From Butyrivibrio sp. WCD3002 (GTDB lineage Bacteria; Bacillota; Clostridia; Lachnospirales; Lachnospiraceae): DNA of 64,000 nt. Shown here one piece after another: positions 10,048-18,192 of the stretch. The stretch is taken from assembly GCF_000424265.1 (NCBI RefSeq), contig NZ_AUJO01000008.1, positions 115,579 through 179,578 on the forward strand, written 5' to 3'. The first letter of the stretch is position 1. The number at the start of each line of letters is the position of its first letter. The notes beneath the pieces are model-generated. The model searched no databases and had not been told where the DNA came from. It saw nothing but the letters and a program-made list of their open reading frames with translations. The position numbers and the translations under genes were made by a program.

Positions 10048-11997
10048 TCACTCAACGAGCTCAAGATCGTAAAGTGCTGCAATACCATAACCGTCTGTGC
10101 AGTCTGTCGGAGGAATGTTTCTTCCGTCATCAGCTGCAGGATAGTTGGTCCATACTGACTCGTTTACAGCGTAGAACAGTGAAGGACGATACATAAGAGC
10201 TACTGCAGGGCACTCATCAAGAAGGATCTTGGAAAGCTCTGTGTAGTACTCTTTAAGCTTAGCTTCGTCGGTCTCTGTAGGGATAGCCTTAAGGATCTTC
10301 TCTGCATCGTCGTTCATGTAGTGACCAAAGTTACCACTCCAGTTAGAAGGAAGCTTAGCATACTCTTCTGAGAAGTAGAACATACCCTTTGAATAAGGGT
10401 TCATCATACCTGCGCCGGGAGCTGACCACATGCAGATATCGAAGTTACATGTTGTCATATCGTCGTAGTAAGAAGATGCTTCAGGGAAGTATGTCTGGAT
10501 GTCGATACCGATATTCTGACCAGCTGCTGCAACGATCTCCATAGATGCGTTCCAGTCTGACCAACCTGTAGGACACTCAGCCTTGAAGGAAAGGTTTGTT
10601 CCATCAACTTCACGGATTCCGTCGCCATCTGTATCAACGATGCCAGCATCGTCAAGGAGCTTGTTAGCGCCGTCAACATCTGCGTTATCCCACTGAAGGT
10701 CTGCGATAGCATCAAAGTCAACGTACTTTCTCTCACCATCTGTAGGACCTACAACTGATCTGGGATACTCAGCGAAAGTAGGTGACTGACCAGACATAGC
10801 TGATGCGATGATCTGCTCATAGTCAACTGCCATTGCTATAGCACGACGAACTTCCTTCTTGTCAAGACCAGGTCTCTCTGTGTTGAAGAACATTGAAGGG
10901 ATAGCTTCGCAAGCGCCATAAGGAGCATCGTCAAGCCATGTAGAAATCGGAAGTCCATCTTCGAGCCAGAGGTTCTGAACGTCTGTGATGAACTGCTGAC
11001 ATACGTCAACTTCGCCCTGTGAAAGAGCAACCTGTCCAGCAGCGTTGTCCTTATAAATTGTATGAGCGATGTACTTCGGAACAGGAAGCTTGCCCCACAT
11101 TGAATCAGCCTGTCCCCAGTAGTTGTCGTCTCTGATGATAACTGCCTTCTGATCGTTAGAAAGGTACGGACCATAAGGGCCTGTGTGTACAAGATCTTCC
11201 ATTGTATCCTGCTTAACAGCATCAGCATCTTCACCGTTTCTCTCTTCTACAGTCTGCAGATAAGCTTTCTGCATCATGTATACGCTGTTAAGGAAAGAGC
11301 TAACCTTAAGAGGATTGAAGTTGTCATCTGTCTTAGCCTTGATAACAACTGTAGTGTCATCAACTGCTTCGATAGAATCGATATATGTTGAGAAATCAGC
11401 ACCTGTAGATGACTGATACTTAACATGTGTATCGAATGTGTAAGCTACGTCCTCAGCTGTGAACTGAGTTCCATCGCTCCACTTAGCATCGGGGTTAAGT
11501 GTAACAGTAAGCTCGGTCTGGTCATCATTCCAGCTGTACTCTGAACCAAGCAGAGGATAAAGCTTACCATCAAGTGAGTTGAACATGAACAGTGTCTCGT
11601 AAACAAGTTCACGAGCCTGCTCGTTGGCAGACAATGCAAGACCGTTGTTTGAGTTTGCAGACATAGGGTTCCAGTCATTGATTGTGCCCCACTGCTGACC
11701 TGCTTCGTACAGAGTCTCGTTTCTGGGTGTTGCATCAGCATCTGATGAAGCTGTGTCTTCTGTAGCCTCTTCCTCAGTTGCCTCTTCTGTTGTCTCCTCA
11801 GCTGCTTCTTCTGTTGCTTCTTCAGTTGTCTCTTCTGCTGTCTCTTCAGCAGGTGCCTCTGTTGAAGCTTCCTCTGTTGCTGCAGGAGCCTCAGTTGTAG
11901 TTGTGTCGCTTGTTGATCCGCCACATCCAGCTATCATGGACATTGTAAGAGCGGATACACACAGAAGTGACATAACCTTCTGTAAGTTTTTCTTCAT
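10048..11997 (-). CDS. Family-5 solute-binding lipoprotein (oligopeptide/oligosaccharide type)
   Basis: A 649-residue extracytoplasmic binding protein. The signal peptide has a basic start (MKKNLQK), a hydrophobic core and the lipobox MIAGC, with lipid attachment at the Cys near residue 25. About 60 residues of almost only Thr, Glu and Ala follow as a flexible tether. The mature SBP_bac_5 domain runs from about 95 to the end (GTINDWNPMSAN, LNPDAKWSDGTQFTAEDV). Family-5 proteins bind peptides, but some bind manno- or cello-oligosaccharides, for example the Thermotoga mannoside-binding proteins. The downstream beta-mannosidase makes a mannoside substrate plausible; this is inference. The ribosome-binding site is GGGAGG. 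Confidence 0.93.
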   Translation of the reverse strand: MKKNLQKVMSLLCVSALTMSMIAGCGGSTSDTTTTEAPAATEEASTEAPAEETAEETTEEATEEAAEETTEEATEEEATEDTASSDADATPRNETLYEAGQQWGTINDWNPMSANSNNGLALSANEQARELVYETLFMFNSLDGKLYPLLGSEYSWNDDQTELTVTLNPDAKWSDGTQFTAEDVAYTFDTHVKYQSSTGADFSTYIDSIEAVDDTTVVIKAKTDDNFNPLKVSSFLNSVYMMQKAYLQTVEERNGEDADAVKQDTMEDLVHTGPYGPYLSNDQKAVIIRDDNYWGQADSMWGKLPVPKYIAHTIYKDNAAGQVALSQGEVDVCQQFITDVQNLWLEDGLPISTWLDDAPYGACEAIPSMFFNTERPGLDKKEVRRAIAMAVDYEQIIASAMSGQSPTFAEYPRSVVGPTDGERKYVDFDAIADLQWDNADVDGANKLLDDAGIVDTDGDGIREVDGTNLSFKAECPTGWSDWNASMEIVAAAGQNIGIDIQTYFPEASSYYDDMTTCNFDICMWSAPGAGMMNPYSKGMFYFSEEYAKLPSNWSGNFGHYMNDDAEKILKAIPTETDEAKLKEYYTELSKILLDECPAVALMYRPSLFYAVNESVWTNYPAADDGRNIPPTDCTDGYGIAALYDLELVE

Positions 11998-12336
11998 AAC
12001 TTACCTCCCTTTTTTTAATTTTTTCGAGTCATAGACTCACCTTAGTTGATAGAATTTTAATATTTTGTTAATAATCTTTTATATCAATAATTCCACATCT
12101 ATAAAAAAATATCCTCATTTGTGCATTTTGTATAATTTTACTTTTTGAAATCGGTTTCATTTGTTAAATAACCCCTAAAGCCGCATTTTACCTATGGCAA
12201 TTTTTAATAACAAATTGCAATTAATTGCAAATTATTGTAAACTTTTTGTGTCGTTAATATTAATTTGATGTGTCTAAATCGATTAAGTTTGCTTTCGAAA
12301 ACGATTAATATATCAAAATCGTAAGAGGGGTCAGAT
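11998..12336. promoter_or_regulatory. Divergent control region between transporter operon and AraC-type regulator
   Basis: This 339-bp AT-rich stretch has no coding sequence of its own. It holds a cre-like site at 12146-12159 and a 16-bp perfect palindrome at 12215-12230 (TTGCAATTAATTGCAA). It also has two direct copies of CGATTAA at 12280-12286 and 12302-12308. The copies start 22 bp apart, two helical turns, a spacing that AraC-type proteins often use. The direct repeats sit just upstream of the regulator's ribosome-binding site. No single convincing -35/-10 pair could be fixed for either gene. Confidence 0.55.
12146..12159. promoter_or_regulatory. Catabolite-repression (cre-like) operator
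   Basis: The sequence TGAAATCGGTTTCA matches the Firmicutes cre consensus TGWAANCGNTNWCA at every defined position. On the minus strand it lies about 150 bp upstream of the binding-protein ATG, next to AT-rich promoter-like sequence. It suggests that CcpA or another LacI-family protein controls the transporter operon, the regulator gene, or both. Confidence 0.65.
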
Positions 12337-13581
12337 ATGCAGACAAACATTCAAATTCTAAGATATCGTTTAGATAATTTTTATAAAGATAAGAAGATTC
12401 CGGTTTGGGTATTTGGTCAGAACTATGAGATCATTTATACCAACTTTACGACGTCTGCTATTCTGAACATTTTGGAGTCTGTTCAGTCACAGGTTCGTTC
12501 CTTCAGACTTGCTCACTCCATCGAGGGCTATTATCTCAACTTCGATAATCCACACGAAATGTATTTCCTGTTTTCTTTTGATGTAGGAAAACACCAATCA
12601 AATACTGTTATTGTTGGTCCCGTGCTCAAGATCAAACCCACTGAGAATATATGGAAAGAGCTTTCTTTTAATCAGAATTTGTTCGCTGAGCAAAAGAGAG
12701 TCCTCTCACATTCCATACCTGTGATAAGTGAAGAAGATTTTAAACTTTCCATCACGACTATAATGGAAGAGGTTTATGAGACCACAGCTCCATCATTCCC
12801 TGTATCAGAAGGATCCTCTGAGGAGCCTGTAAATAACGTTATTGTAAATATTCCCACTGAGCAGAGCTATGACAGAGATGATTTGTCTGAGTACAACGAA
12901 ATCTGCAGGCTTGAAGACCTGTTCCGTTTCTACATAATCAACGGAAGCACCTATCAGCTCTATGGCTTTTTCAAAGACGAGAATGCTATGTGCACACTTT
13001 TTACCAATAAATCTTCTCCGACAGAATGCGCGGTAAGATGTGTAGAGCTTTTGACAATTGCAAAAATGGCTTCGACTGAAAGCGGCAACGACAGCAGGGT
13101 AAGCCATTCAAGATTCCAGAAATATATTGATATGCTTAAAAATGTAAAGACCTATGAGAAAATGGTAGACATTTTGCAGAAGGCTGCCATAGATTTCGCA
13201 AAAGGCACCCACGATATCCATCATTATACAAGCAGCAACTACTCACCTATGACCAACAAATGTATACAGCGTATCATAGAAAGGCTCCCCGACAAGATAT
13301 CTCTTGAGGAGCTGGCAAAGGAGCTTCATATATCCGCAAAATATCTGTCCGCTCTTTTCAACAAGGAAACAGGTTCATCTATTACAGACTTTATGCAGGA
13401 TATCAGAGTTAACGAAGCCAAGCATCTGCTTACAAGTTCGAGCTTGTCCTACCTTGAGATAAGTAACTCCCTGAATTTCAGCTCACAGAGTTATTTCAAT
13501 CTTGTCTTCAAGAAAAAAACAGGCTTTACTCCCAAGGAATACAGAGAGCAAGCCTTTAAATTATCCGAGGCAGAAAAATAA
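12337..13581 (+). CDS. AraC family transcriptional regulator
   Basis: A 414-residue regulator. The C-terminal 100 residues hold the two helix-turn-helix units of the AraC family (ISLEELAKELHISAKYLSALF and YLEISNSLNFSSQSYFNLVFKKKTGFTPKEYR). The N-terminal 290 residues have no motif I recognise and resemble the variable sensing halves of Lachnospiraceae AraC regulators. The ATG at 12337 has a GAGGGG site. It is divergent from the transporter/beta-mannosidase operon, so local control by mannosides or their breakdown products is likely but not shown. A terminator follows at 13599-13645. Confidence 0.92.
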   Translation: MQTNIQILRYRLDNFYKDKKIPVWVFGQNYEIIYTNFTTSAILNILESVQSQVRSFRLAHSIEGYYLNFDNPHEMYFLFSFDVGKHQSNTVIVGPVLKIKPTENIWKELSFNQNLFAEQKRVLSHSIPVISEEDFKLSITTIMEEVYETTAPSFPVSEGSSEEPVNNVIVNIPTEQSYDRDDLSEYNEICRLEDLFRFYIINGSTYQLYGFFKDENAMCTLFTNKSSPTECAVRCVELLTIAKMASTESGNDSRVSHSRFQKYIDMLKNVKTYEKMVDILQKAAIDFAKGTHDIHHYTSSNYSPMTNKCIQRIIERLPDKISLEELAKELHISAKYLSALFNKETGSSITDFMQDIRVNEAKHLLTSSSLSYLEISNSLNFSSQSYFNLVFKKKTGFTPKEYREQAFKLSEAEK

Positions 13582-13598
13582 ATTATCCGATCAAAATA

Positions 13599-13645
13599 AG
13601 GGACATCGCAGTGATGAATATCATCCAAAGCAATGTCCCTTTTCT
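13599..13645 (+). terminator. Rho-independent terminator after the AraC-type gene
   Basis: AAGGGACATCGC pairs with GCAATGTCCCTT, with one bulge and a loop of about 20 bases, followed by TTTTCTTATT. It lies in the short gap between the regulator and the convergent uracil permease gene. Confidence 0.75.
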
Positions 13646-13676
13646 TATTGTTTCTTATTTTTCTTTTTCCGAAGAA

Positions 13677-15062
13677 TTATTTCTCGTCTTCGATCTTATT
13701 GTTGAAGCTTACACCTCTGTTGATATCACCCTGATGGTTAACGCCAAAGTTGTAATCATTTCCGGGAAGTACTGCATTGAACAGGATTCCAAGGATAGCT
13801 GCTATAGCAAGTGATGTAAGTGTAATGGAAGTGTTACCAACCATGAATGTGATGCCGTTTGAGAAGCCAAGTCCTGAAACAAGGATTACAGCAGCAACGA
13901 TAAGATTACGTGACTTTGTGAAATCAACCTTGTTTTCAACTACGTTTCTTACACCGATAGCTGAGATCATTCCGTATAATACAAAGCTTATACCACCGAT
14001 GATTGCTGTAGGCATTGTTCCGATGATATCTGCAATCTTGGGAATGAAGCTTACTACGATAGCATATACAGCTGCAAGGCGAACTACCGAAGGATCATAT
14101 ACCTTTGACAGCTCAAGTACGCCTGTGTTCTCTCCATAGGTTGTATTGGCAGGGCCACCGAAAAGACCTGCTACAGCTGTTGCAAGACCATCACCAAAGA
14201 GAGTTCTGTGAAGACCGGGATCTTCGATGAAGTTATTGCCTGTTGTAGCGGAGATTGCTGAAATGTCACCTACATGCTCCATCATTGTTGCGATAGCGAT
14301 GGGAGCCATTACAAGAATAGCTGTTATATCGAATTTAGCAATGAGGAAAGGAGGAAGTCCTACCCAGCTTGCCTCTGCAATAGGCTGGAAATTAAGGATA
14401 GCACTGCCATCTGCATTGGTGAAGCCTGCCAGCTGCATAACAACTGCAACAACATAAGAAATTACTACGCCCATCAGTATAGGTATGATCTTAAACATAC
14501 CCTTTCCCCAGATATTGAAGAAAACTACCACAAGAAGAGCAACTATAGCAAGGAACCAGTTAGCAGAAGCATTGCTTACAGCTGAAGGTGCAAGAGAAAG
14601 TCCGATACAGATGATGATCGGTCCTGTTACTACAGGGGGAAGGAATCTCATTACCTTCTTAACACCAACGATTCTGATAAATACTGCAAGTACCAGATAT
14701 AAAAGTCCTGCTACTACGATACCGCCGCATGCGTAAGGAAGCTTTTCAGCGTATGTCATGTCAGCGAATTTTCCTGACTTAAGCTCAGCAACTGTTGCAA
14801 AGCCGCCAAGGAATGCAAAGGATGAACCAAGGAAAGCCGGTACCTTAAACTTAGCAAACAGATGGAACAGCAGTGTTCCTACTCCTGCAAAAAACAATGT
14901 AACCTGTACTGAGAGGCCCTGACCTCCAAAGTAATTGTTTACAAGTATTGGTACAAGAATCGTTGCTCCAAACATTGCAAACATGTGCTGTAACCCCAAA
15001 ATCATCATTTTCGGCATTCCCAGGGAACGCGCATCCGTAATAGCCTGTCTCTTTTCTCCCAT
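13677..15062 (-). CDS. uraA: Uracil permease, NCS2 (uracil/xanthine) family
   Basis: A 461-residue membrane protein with 12-14 hydrophobic segments. The opening GLQHMFAMFGATILVPIL and the central GGPANTTYGENTGVL match the uracil (UraA/PyrP) branch of the NCS2 family, in which NTTYGEN is characteristic. It imports uracil with protons. The ATG is preceded by AGGAGGAG. The gene follows the second zinc-ribbon gene by 20 bases, so the two may be cotranscribed without an obvious functional link. No pyrimidine-dependent attenuator or other leader structure was seen. Confidence 0.93.
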   Translation of the reverse strand: MGEKRQAITDARSLGMPKMMILGLQHMFAMFGATILVPILVNNYFGGQGLSVQVTLFFAGVGTLLFHLFAKFKVPAFLGSSFAFLGGFATVAELKSGKFADMTYAEKLPYACGGIVVAGLLYLVLAVFIRIVGVKKVMRFLPPVVTGPIIICIGLSLAPSAVSNASANWFLAIVALLVVVFFNIWGKGMFKIIPILMGVVISYVVAVVMQLAGFTNADGSAILNFQPIAEASWVGLPPFLIAKFDITAILVMAPIAIATMMEHVGDISAISATTGNNFIEDPGLHRTLFGDGLATAVAGLFGGPANTTYGENTGVLELSKVYDPSVVRLAAVYAIVVSFIPKIADIIGTMPTAIIGGISFVLYGMISAIGVRNVVENKVDFTKSRNLIVAAVILVSGLGFSNGITFMVGNTSITLTSLAIAAILGILFNAVLPGNDYNFGVNHQGDINRGVSFNNKIEDEK

Positions 15063-15082
15063 TTTTCTCCTCCTAAATATAA

Positions 15083-16390
15083 TTATTTAATATCTATAAA
15101 TTCTTCACCTTCAAAGAATGTGAGCTCCATATTCATCATAAGTGTATCTGTTCTCATGAAGCTGGCCACCTCTTCGATGGAATATTTTGAATAGGTACTG
15201 TACTCGCAGTAAAGTCTGATAGGAATAACATCGCCCTCTTTTGCTGCCAGCATTTTCTCAAGAGCACTTGCACCTGCAGCTGAACCCATTCCGCCGTAGT
15301 TGGAAATATTAGCTCTCATATTTCCGTTGAATACAAAATTGCCGTAATAATAATCATCTATGGTTCCTGTTACACCCTTTTCCTTAATGAGTGCCTCAAG
15401 CTCAGGTCTGAAATCCTTCTTGCAGACAAGCTCAAAATCAAGCTGTACGAGATTATCCTCTTTGAGGAGCTTCATCTCAATATTCTTATCGGAAATATCA
15501 AAGCAATTACCGACTATATTTCTCATGCTGAACTCAGAAGGCACAACGGTATTGGTCTCATTTACAGCATCCATTGAAAGCTCTTCATCATCTTCAGAAT
15601 ACAGAATAGTCTTGTAATACTGCTGAGTCTTATAGTCTGTATACTTCTTATAGGCTACAGATCCGGTGGTTATAAGAAGTGATGCCGCAACAAGAAGTAC
15701 AAACTTCACCCAGTATTTCTTTTTGGAAGAATCCAGCAGGTACTGGGTCTGATTATCTATTTCATCATAGATATCCTTGATCGCAGGATTTACTCCGTGA
15801 TTTGTAACAGACCTCTGATAAAGCTGCATGGCTTTATTTCTCCAGAGATTTACCCAGAATGCCATGTAGGAATTCTTACTGATATTCTCAAGCTGATCGA
15901 TCTGCCCCTTTATAAAATAAAGAGCCTCCAGAGTAGTATTCTGATCATTTGCAAAAACATAGTTCTCAACTATATTTGCACGCCTAAGCTCATCAGCCTT
16001 AAGTTTTCCCTTTCCCATCTTATATGAAGTGGAAAGATAATATATTGTCATAATTGGAAAAAAGAGAACCCAAAGAAGTCCCCAACCTGCTTTAGCAAAA
16101 ACATTCCAGTTGGACCAGCTTCCCTTATTAAGATACGTAACATAGTCGCCGCCGTTTGCTGCAATGAGAAGCTTTTCAAGCTCCTTAACAGAACCATTTG
16201 AATTGGTTCCTACTTCAAACTTCTCCTGAAGCGGAGTGAACCCCTGAATAACATTCCGATCTGCAGGCTCAGCATACGCCATCATTACAGGCGTCTCCCC
16301 TACTGCCTTTGCAGCCAGCGGAGCGCCGCAGCTTGAGCAGAACTTCTGCCCTTCACGCGTGGCAGCGCCACAATTTTCACACTTAACCAT
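15083..16390 (-). CDS. Zinc-ribbon membrane protein with C-terminal extracytoplasmic domain
   Basis: A 435-residue protein. A zinc ribbon occupies residues 4-23 (CENC and CSSC). Two predicted membrane segments lie at about 110-127 and 225-245, separated by a helical region rich in Asn, Tyr and Arg. The last 190 residues are hydrophilic and should be outside. The N-terminal half resembles clostridial proteins with a zinc ribbon, a membrane pair and an RRANIVENYVF-type helix. No enzyme motif was found. It starts at an ATG with GGGGAG upstream. Its divergent neighbour is the PHP gene. The shared gap holds an inverted repeat around 16439-16471 (GACTTATTTATT facing AATAAATAAAGTC). Confidence 0.8.
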   Translation of the reverse strand: MVKCENCGAATREGQKFCSSCGAPLAAKAVGETPVMMAYAEPADRNVIQGFTPLQEKFEVGTNSNGSVKELEKLLIAANGGDYVTYLNKGSWSNWNVFAKAGWGLLWVLFFPIMTIYYLSTSYKMGKGKLKADELRRANIVENYVFANDQNTTLEALYFIKGQIDQLENISKNSYMAFWVNLWRNKAMQLYQRSVTNHGVNPAIKDIYDEIDNQTQYLLDSSKKKYWVKFVLLVAASLLITTGSVAYKKYTDYKTQQYYKTILYSEDDEELSMDAVNETNTVVPSEFSMRNIVGNCFDISDKNIEMKLLKEDNLVQLDFELVCKKDFRPELEALIKEKGVTGTIDDYYYGNFVFNGNMRANISNYGGMGSAAGASALEKMLAAKEGDVIPIRLYCEYSTYSKYSIEEVASFMRTDTLMMNMELTFFEGEEFIDIK

Positions 16391-16537
16391 TGCCTCTCCC
16401 CTTTACTACCTTGTAGAACTTTTTAAATCATATCCCCCCGGACTTATTTATTCTGATACAAATAAATAAAGTCGTGTTATTATTGGTTAATAACCTTATA
16501 AATTATAACAGCATTTTCATAAAAATAAGAGGAAAAA

Positions 16538-17311
16538 ATGAAATATATTTACGAAACTCATTTACATACCATTGAAGCCAGTGCCTGCTCAAGAACTCCC
16601 GCCAAGGATTATATAGATCATATGATGGGTCTTGGCTACAGCGGAATAATTGTCACCGATCACTTCTTTACAGGAAACAGCTGTGTTCCCAAGGATCTTC
16701 CCTGGAAGGAACGTATAGCAATTTACTGCAGCGGCTATGAGCATGCTTTGGAAGCTGCTAAGGGTCACGACTTCACCGTTATGTTCGGTATTGAATTCAA
16801 TTTTCAGGGCGATGAATTCATGATCTATGGCGTAGATAAAAAATGGCTCGAGGATCATCCTGAAATTATGGAAATATCACGAAGAGAGCTCTATGATCTT
16901 GTACATGCATCAGGCGGAATCATGCTGCAGGCTCACCCTTACAGAGAGCGCGGCTACTTGTCTGCAATACACCTCTCTCCTACAATCGGTGACGGCGCAG
17001 AGGTATTTAACGCAGGTAATGATGATTATATGAATGCTCTTGCCTACGACTATGCAGTTAAAAATAACTTTAGAATGGCCTCCGGCTCTGATATTCATTT
17101 CCCTATGGATGATATGGGCGGAATGAGCTTCCCCTACAAGATAAACAGCATCGAAGAATATTGCAAAGCCTTCCTTGCAGGCGACGGAACCCCGGTATTC
17201 TGGAAGGATGTAACCCATACAGACACAGGCTTTTTGCCTGTTGAAACAGAAAAATCCCTGACCGAAATCAGCCAGGGACCTACTCTTGATGTGATTATTC
17301 ACAACGAATAA
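16538..17311 (+). CDS. PHP-domain metal-dependent phosphoesterase
   Basis: A 257-residue PHP (polymerase and histidinol phosphatase) domain protein. The first metal motif HLH lies at residues 6-8 (YETHLHTIEAS). A second motif is TDHFF. The GIEFNF segment supplies a conserved Glu. A later AHPYRE and GSDIHF near the end complete the usual metal ligands. Such proteins hydrolyse phosphate esters or nucleotides; the substrate is unknown. It starts at an ATG with AGAGGA. It ends directly against the stop codon of the small minus-strand gene, and its 3' coding end contains that gene's terminator. Confidence 0.88.
   Translation: MKYIYETHLHTIEASACSRTPAKDYIDHMMGLGYSGIIVTDHFFTGNSCVPKDLPWKERIAIYCSGYEHALEAAKGHDFTVMFGIEFNFQGDEFMIYGVDKKWLEDHPEIMEISRRELYDLVHASGGIMLQAHPYRERGYLSAIHLSPTIGDGAEVFNAGNDDYMNALAYDYAVKNNFRMASGSDIHFPMDDMGGMSFPYKINSIEEYCKAFLAGDGTPVFWKDVTHTDTGFLPVETEKSLTEISQGPTLDVIIHNE
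17250..17278 (-). terminator. Minus-strand terminator inside the PHP coding region
   Basis: On the minus strand TCCCTGGC pairs with GTCAGGGA (7 Watson-Crick pairs and one wobble) around an 8-base loop, then TTTTT. It begins 34 bases after the stop of the 59-residue gene and lies wholly within the last codons of the convergent PHP gene. Confidence 0.75.
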
Positions 17312-17491
17312 TTATTTTTTAGCATTTTCATCTGCAATAATAGCAAGAGTCTGTGAGATATCATTAAGAGTTCCCACCATTATCTGCATAAATGCTTCTA
17401 GTCTAGGGTTGTCCGGAGCATTAGCGAGCTTCTCTTCAACCTCACGTGTTCGCTTTTGATAAAGTGCTGTAACTTCTGATAATCTGCTCAT
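17312..17491 (-). CDS. Small conserved-looking protein, 59 residues, function unknown
   Basis: The ORF starts MSRLSEVTALYQKRTREV and ends ADENAKK. It has a near-ideal ribosome-binding site (AAAGGAGATATCAA then ATG) and its own terminator at 17250-17278. Both support it as a real gene despite the short length. The product is predicted almost entirely helical and charged, with heptad-like hydrophobic spacing (V, L, L, M, M, L, I, L, I). This suggests a helical hairpin or coiled coil. It has no signal peptide or membrane segment. I do not recognise the family. Its stop codon abuts that of the PHP gene. Confidence 0.75.
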   Translation of the reverse strand: MSRLSEVTALYQKRTREVEEKLANAPDNPRLEAFMQIMVGTLNDISQTLAIIADENAKK

Positions 17492-17560
17492 TTGATATCT
17501 CCTTTCTAATACAAAAGTTAACTCTAGTATTATTTTATCTGATATATTCTAAAAAATGTA

Positions 17561-18172
17561 TTAAATATTAGATACGTAGACCTTTTTATAACCTGCGATT
17601 CTTGCGTATTCCGCAGCCATGGTGGACTTCATCCCTGTCTTGCAGACAAAAAGAATTTTCTGGTACTTATCTCCGCCAATTATAAACGGATTTATTATTA
17701 TCTTAGACAGCGGAATATTTTCCGCGCCTTCAATATGCTGAACCTCGAACTGTTCCGTTCCGCGAACATCAATGATTCTGCCATCACTAAGAAAGCCCTT
17801 TGTCTGTTCCTTTGTAAGCTTCCTTGGAAGATCAACTGCAAGTCTCACATCCTCAAGGGTCTTTGGAATCCGTCTTAGCCTCACATTGAAAATCCTGTTC
17901 TCAATCTCTTCAAGCTCTTCCTCGCTGAGAACCCTGTCCATACCAAATTCCCTGTCTGAATCAGGCGGAATAATTCCCTTAAGAAACATCTGCGCAACAT
18001 GATATGCACAGGTATTACAGTCATAGAGATCCTTCAAAATAGCAGCCCCAAGAATATCCTCAATATCGTTCTCATCCAGAACACCGGTCACATATTCGTG
18101 AGCAATCTTTGCCGCCTGCTTTTTTGTAATCTCTTTATCCCTTCTGAAAATTGTTTTTACCCCTTCATTCAC
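17561..18172 (-). CDS. Rhodanese-domain protein with unknown N-terminal domain
   Basis: A 203-residue protein. Residues about 120-200 form a rhodanese domain (GRIIDVRGTEQFEVQHIEGAENIPL) with the active-site loop VCKTGMKS, so the catalytic Cys is present and sulfur transfer is possible. Residues 1-110 are a separate helical domain with DCNTCAYHVAQMFLKG; I do not recognise it. The start is GTG, and the best upstream purine run is GGGGGG, 9 bases away. It is the last gene of a probable three-gene operon with the GH27 enzyme and the U32-like protein (gaps of about 20 bp), a surprising set of partners. Confidence 0.82.
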   Translation of the reverse strand: MNEGVKTIFRRDKEITKKQAAKIAHEYVTGVLDENDIEDILGAAILKDLYDCNTCAYHVAQMFLKGIIPPDSDREFGMDRVLSEEELEEIENRIFNVRLRRIPKTLEDVRLAVDLPRKLTKEQTKGFLSDGRIIDVRGTEQFEVQHIEGAENIPLSKIIINPFIIGGDKYQKILFVCKTGMKSTMAAEYARIAGYKKVYVSNI

Positions 18173-18192
18173 CTTAAAATACCCCCCGGCGA

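Noticed and set aside
11445..12034. Low-complexity ORFs over the binding protein's Thr/Glu linker on both strands
   Set aside because: They are frame shadows of the repetitive linker codons (Q/K-rich on one frame, S/V/A-rich on the other).
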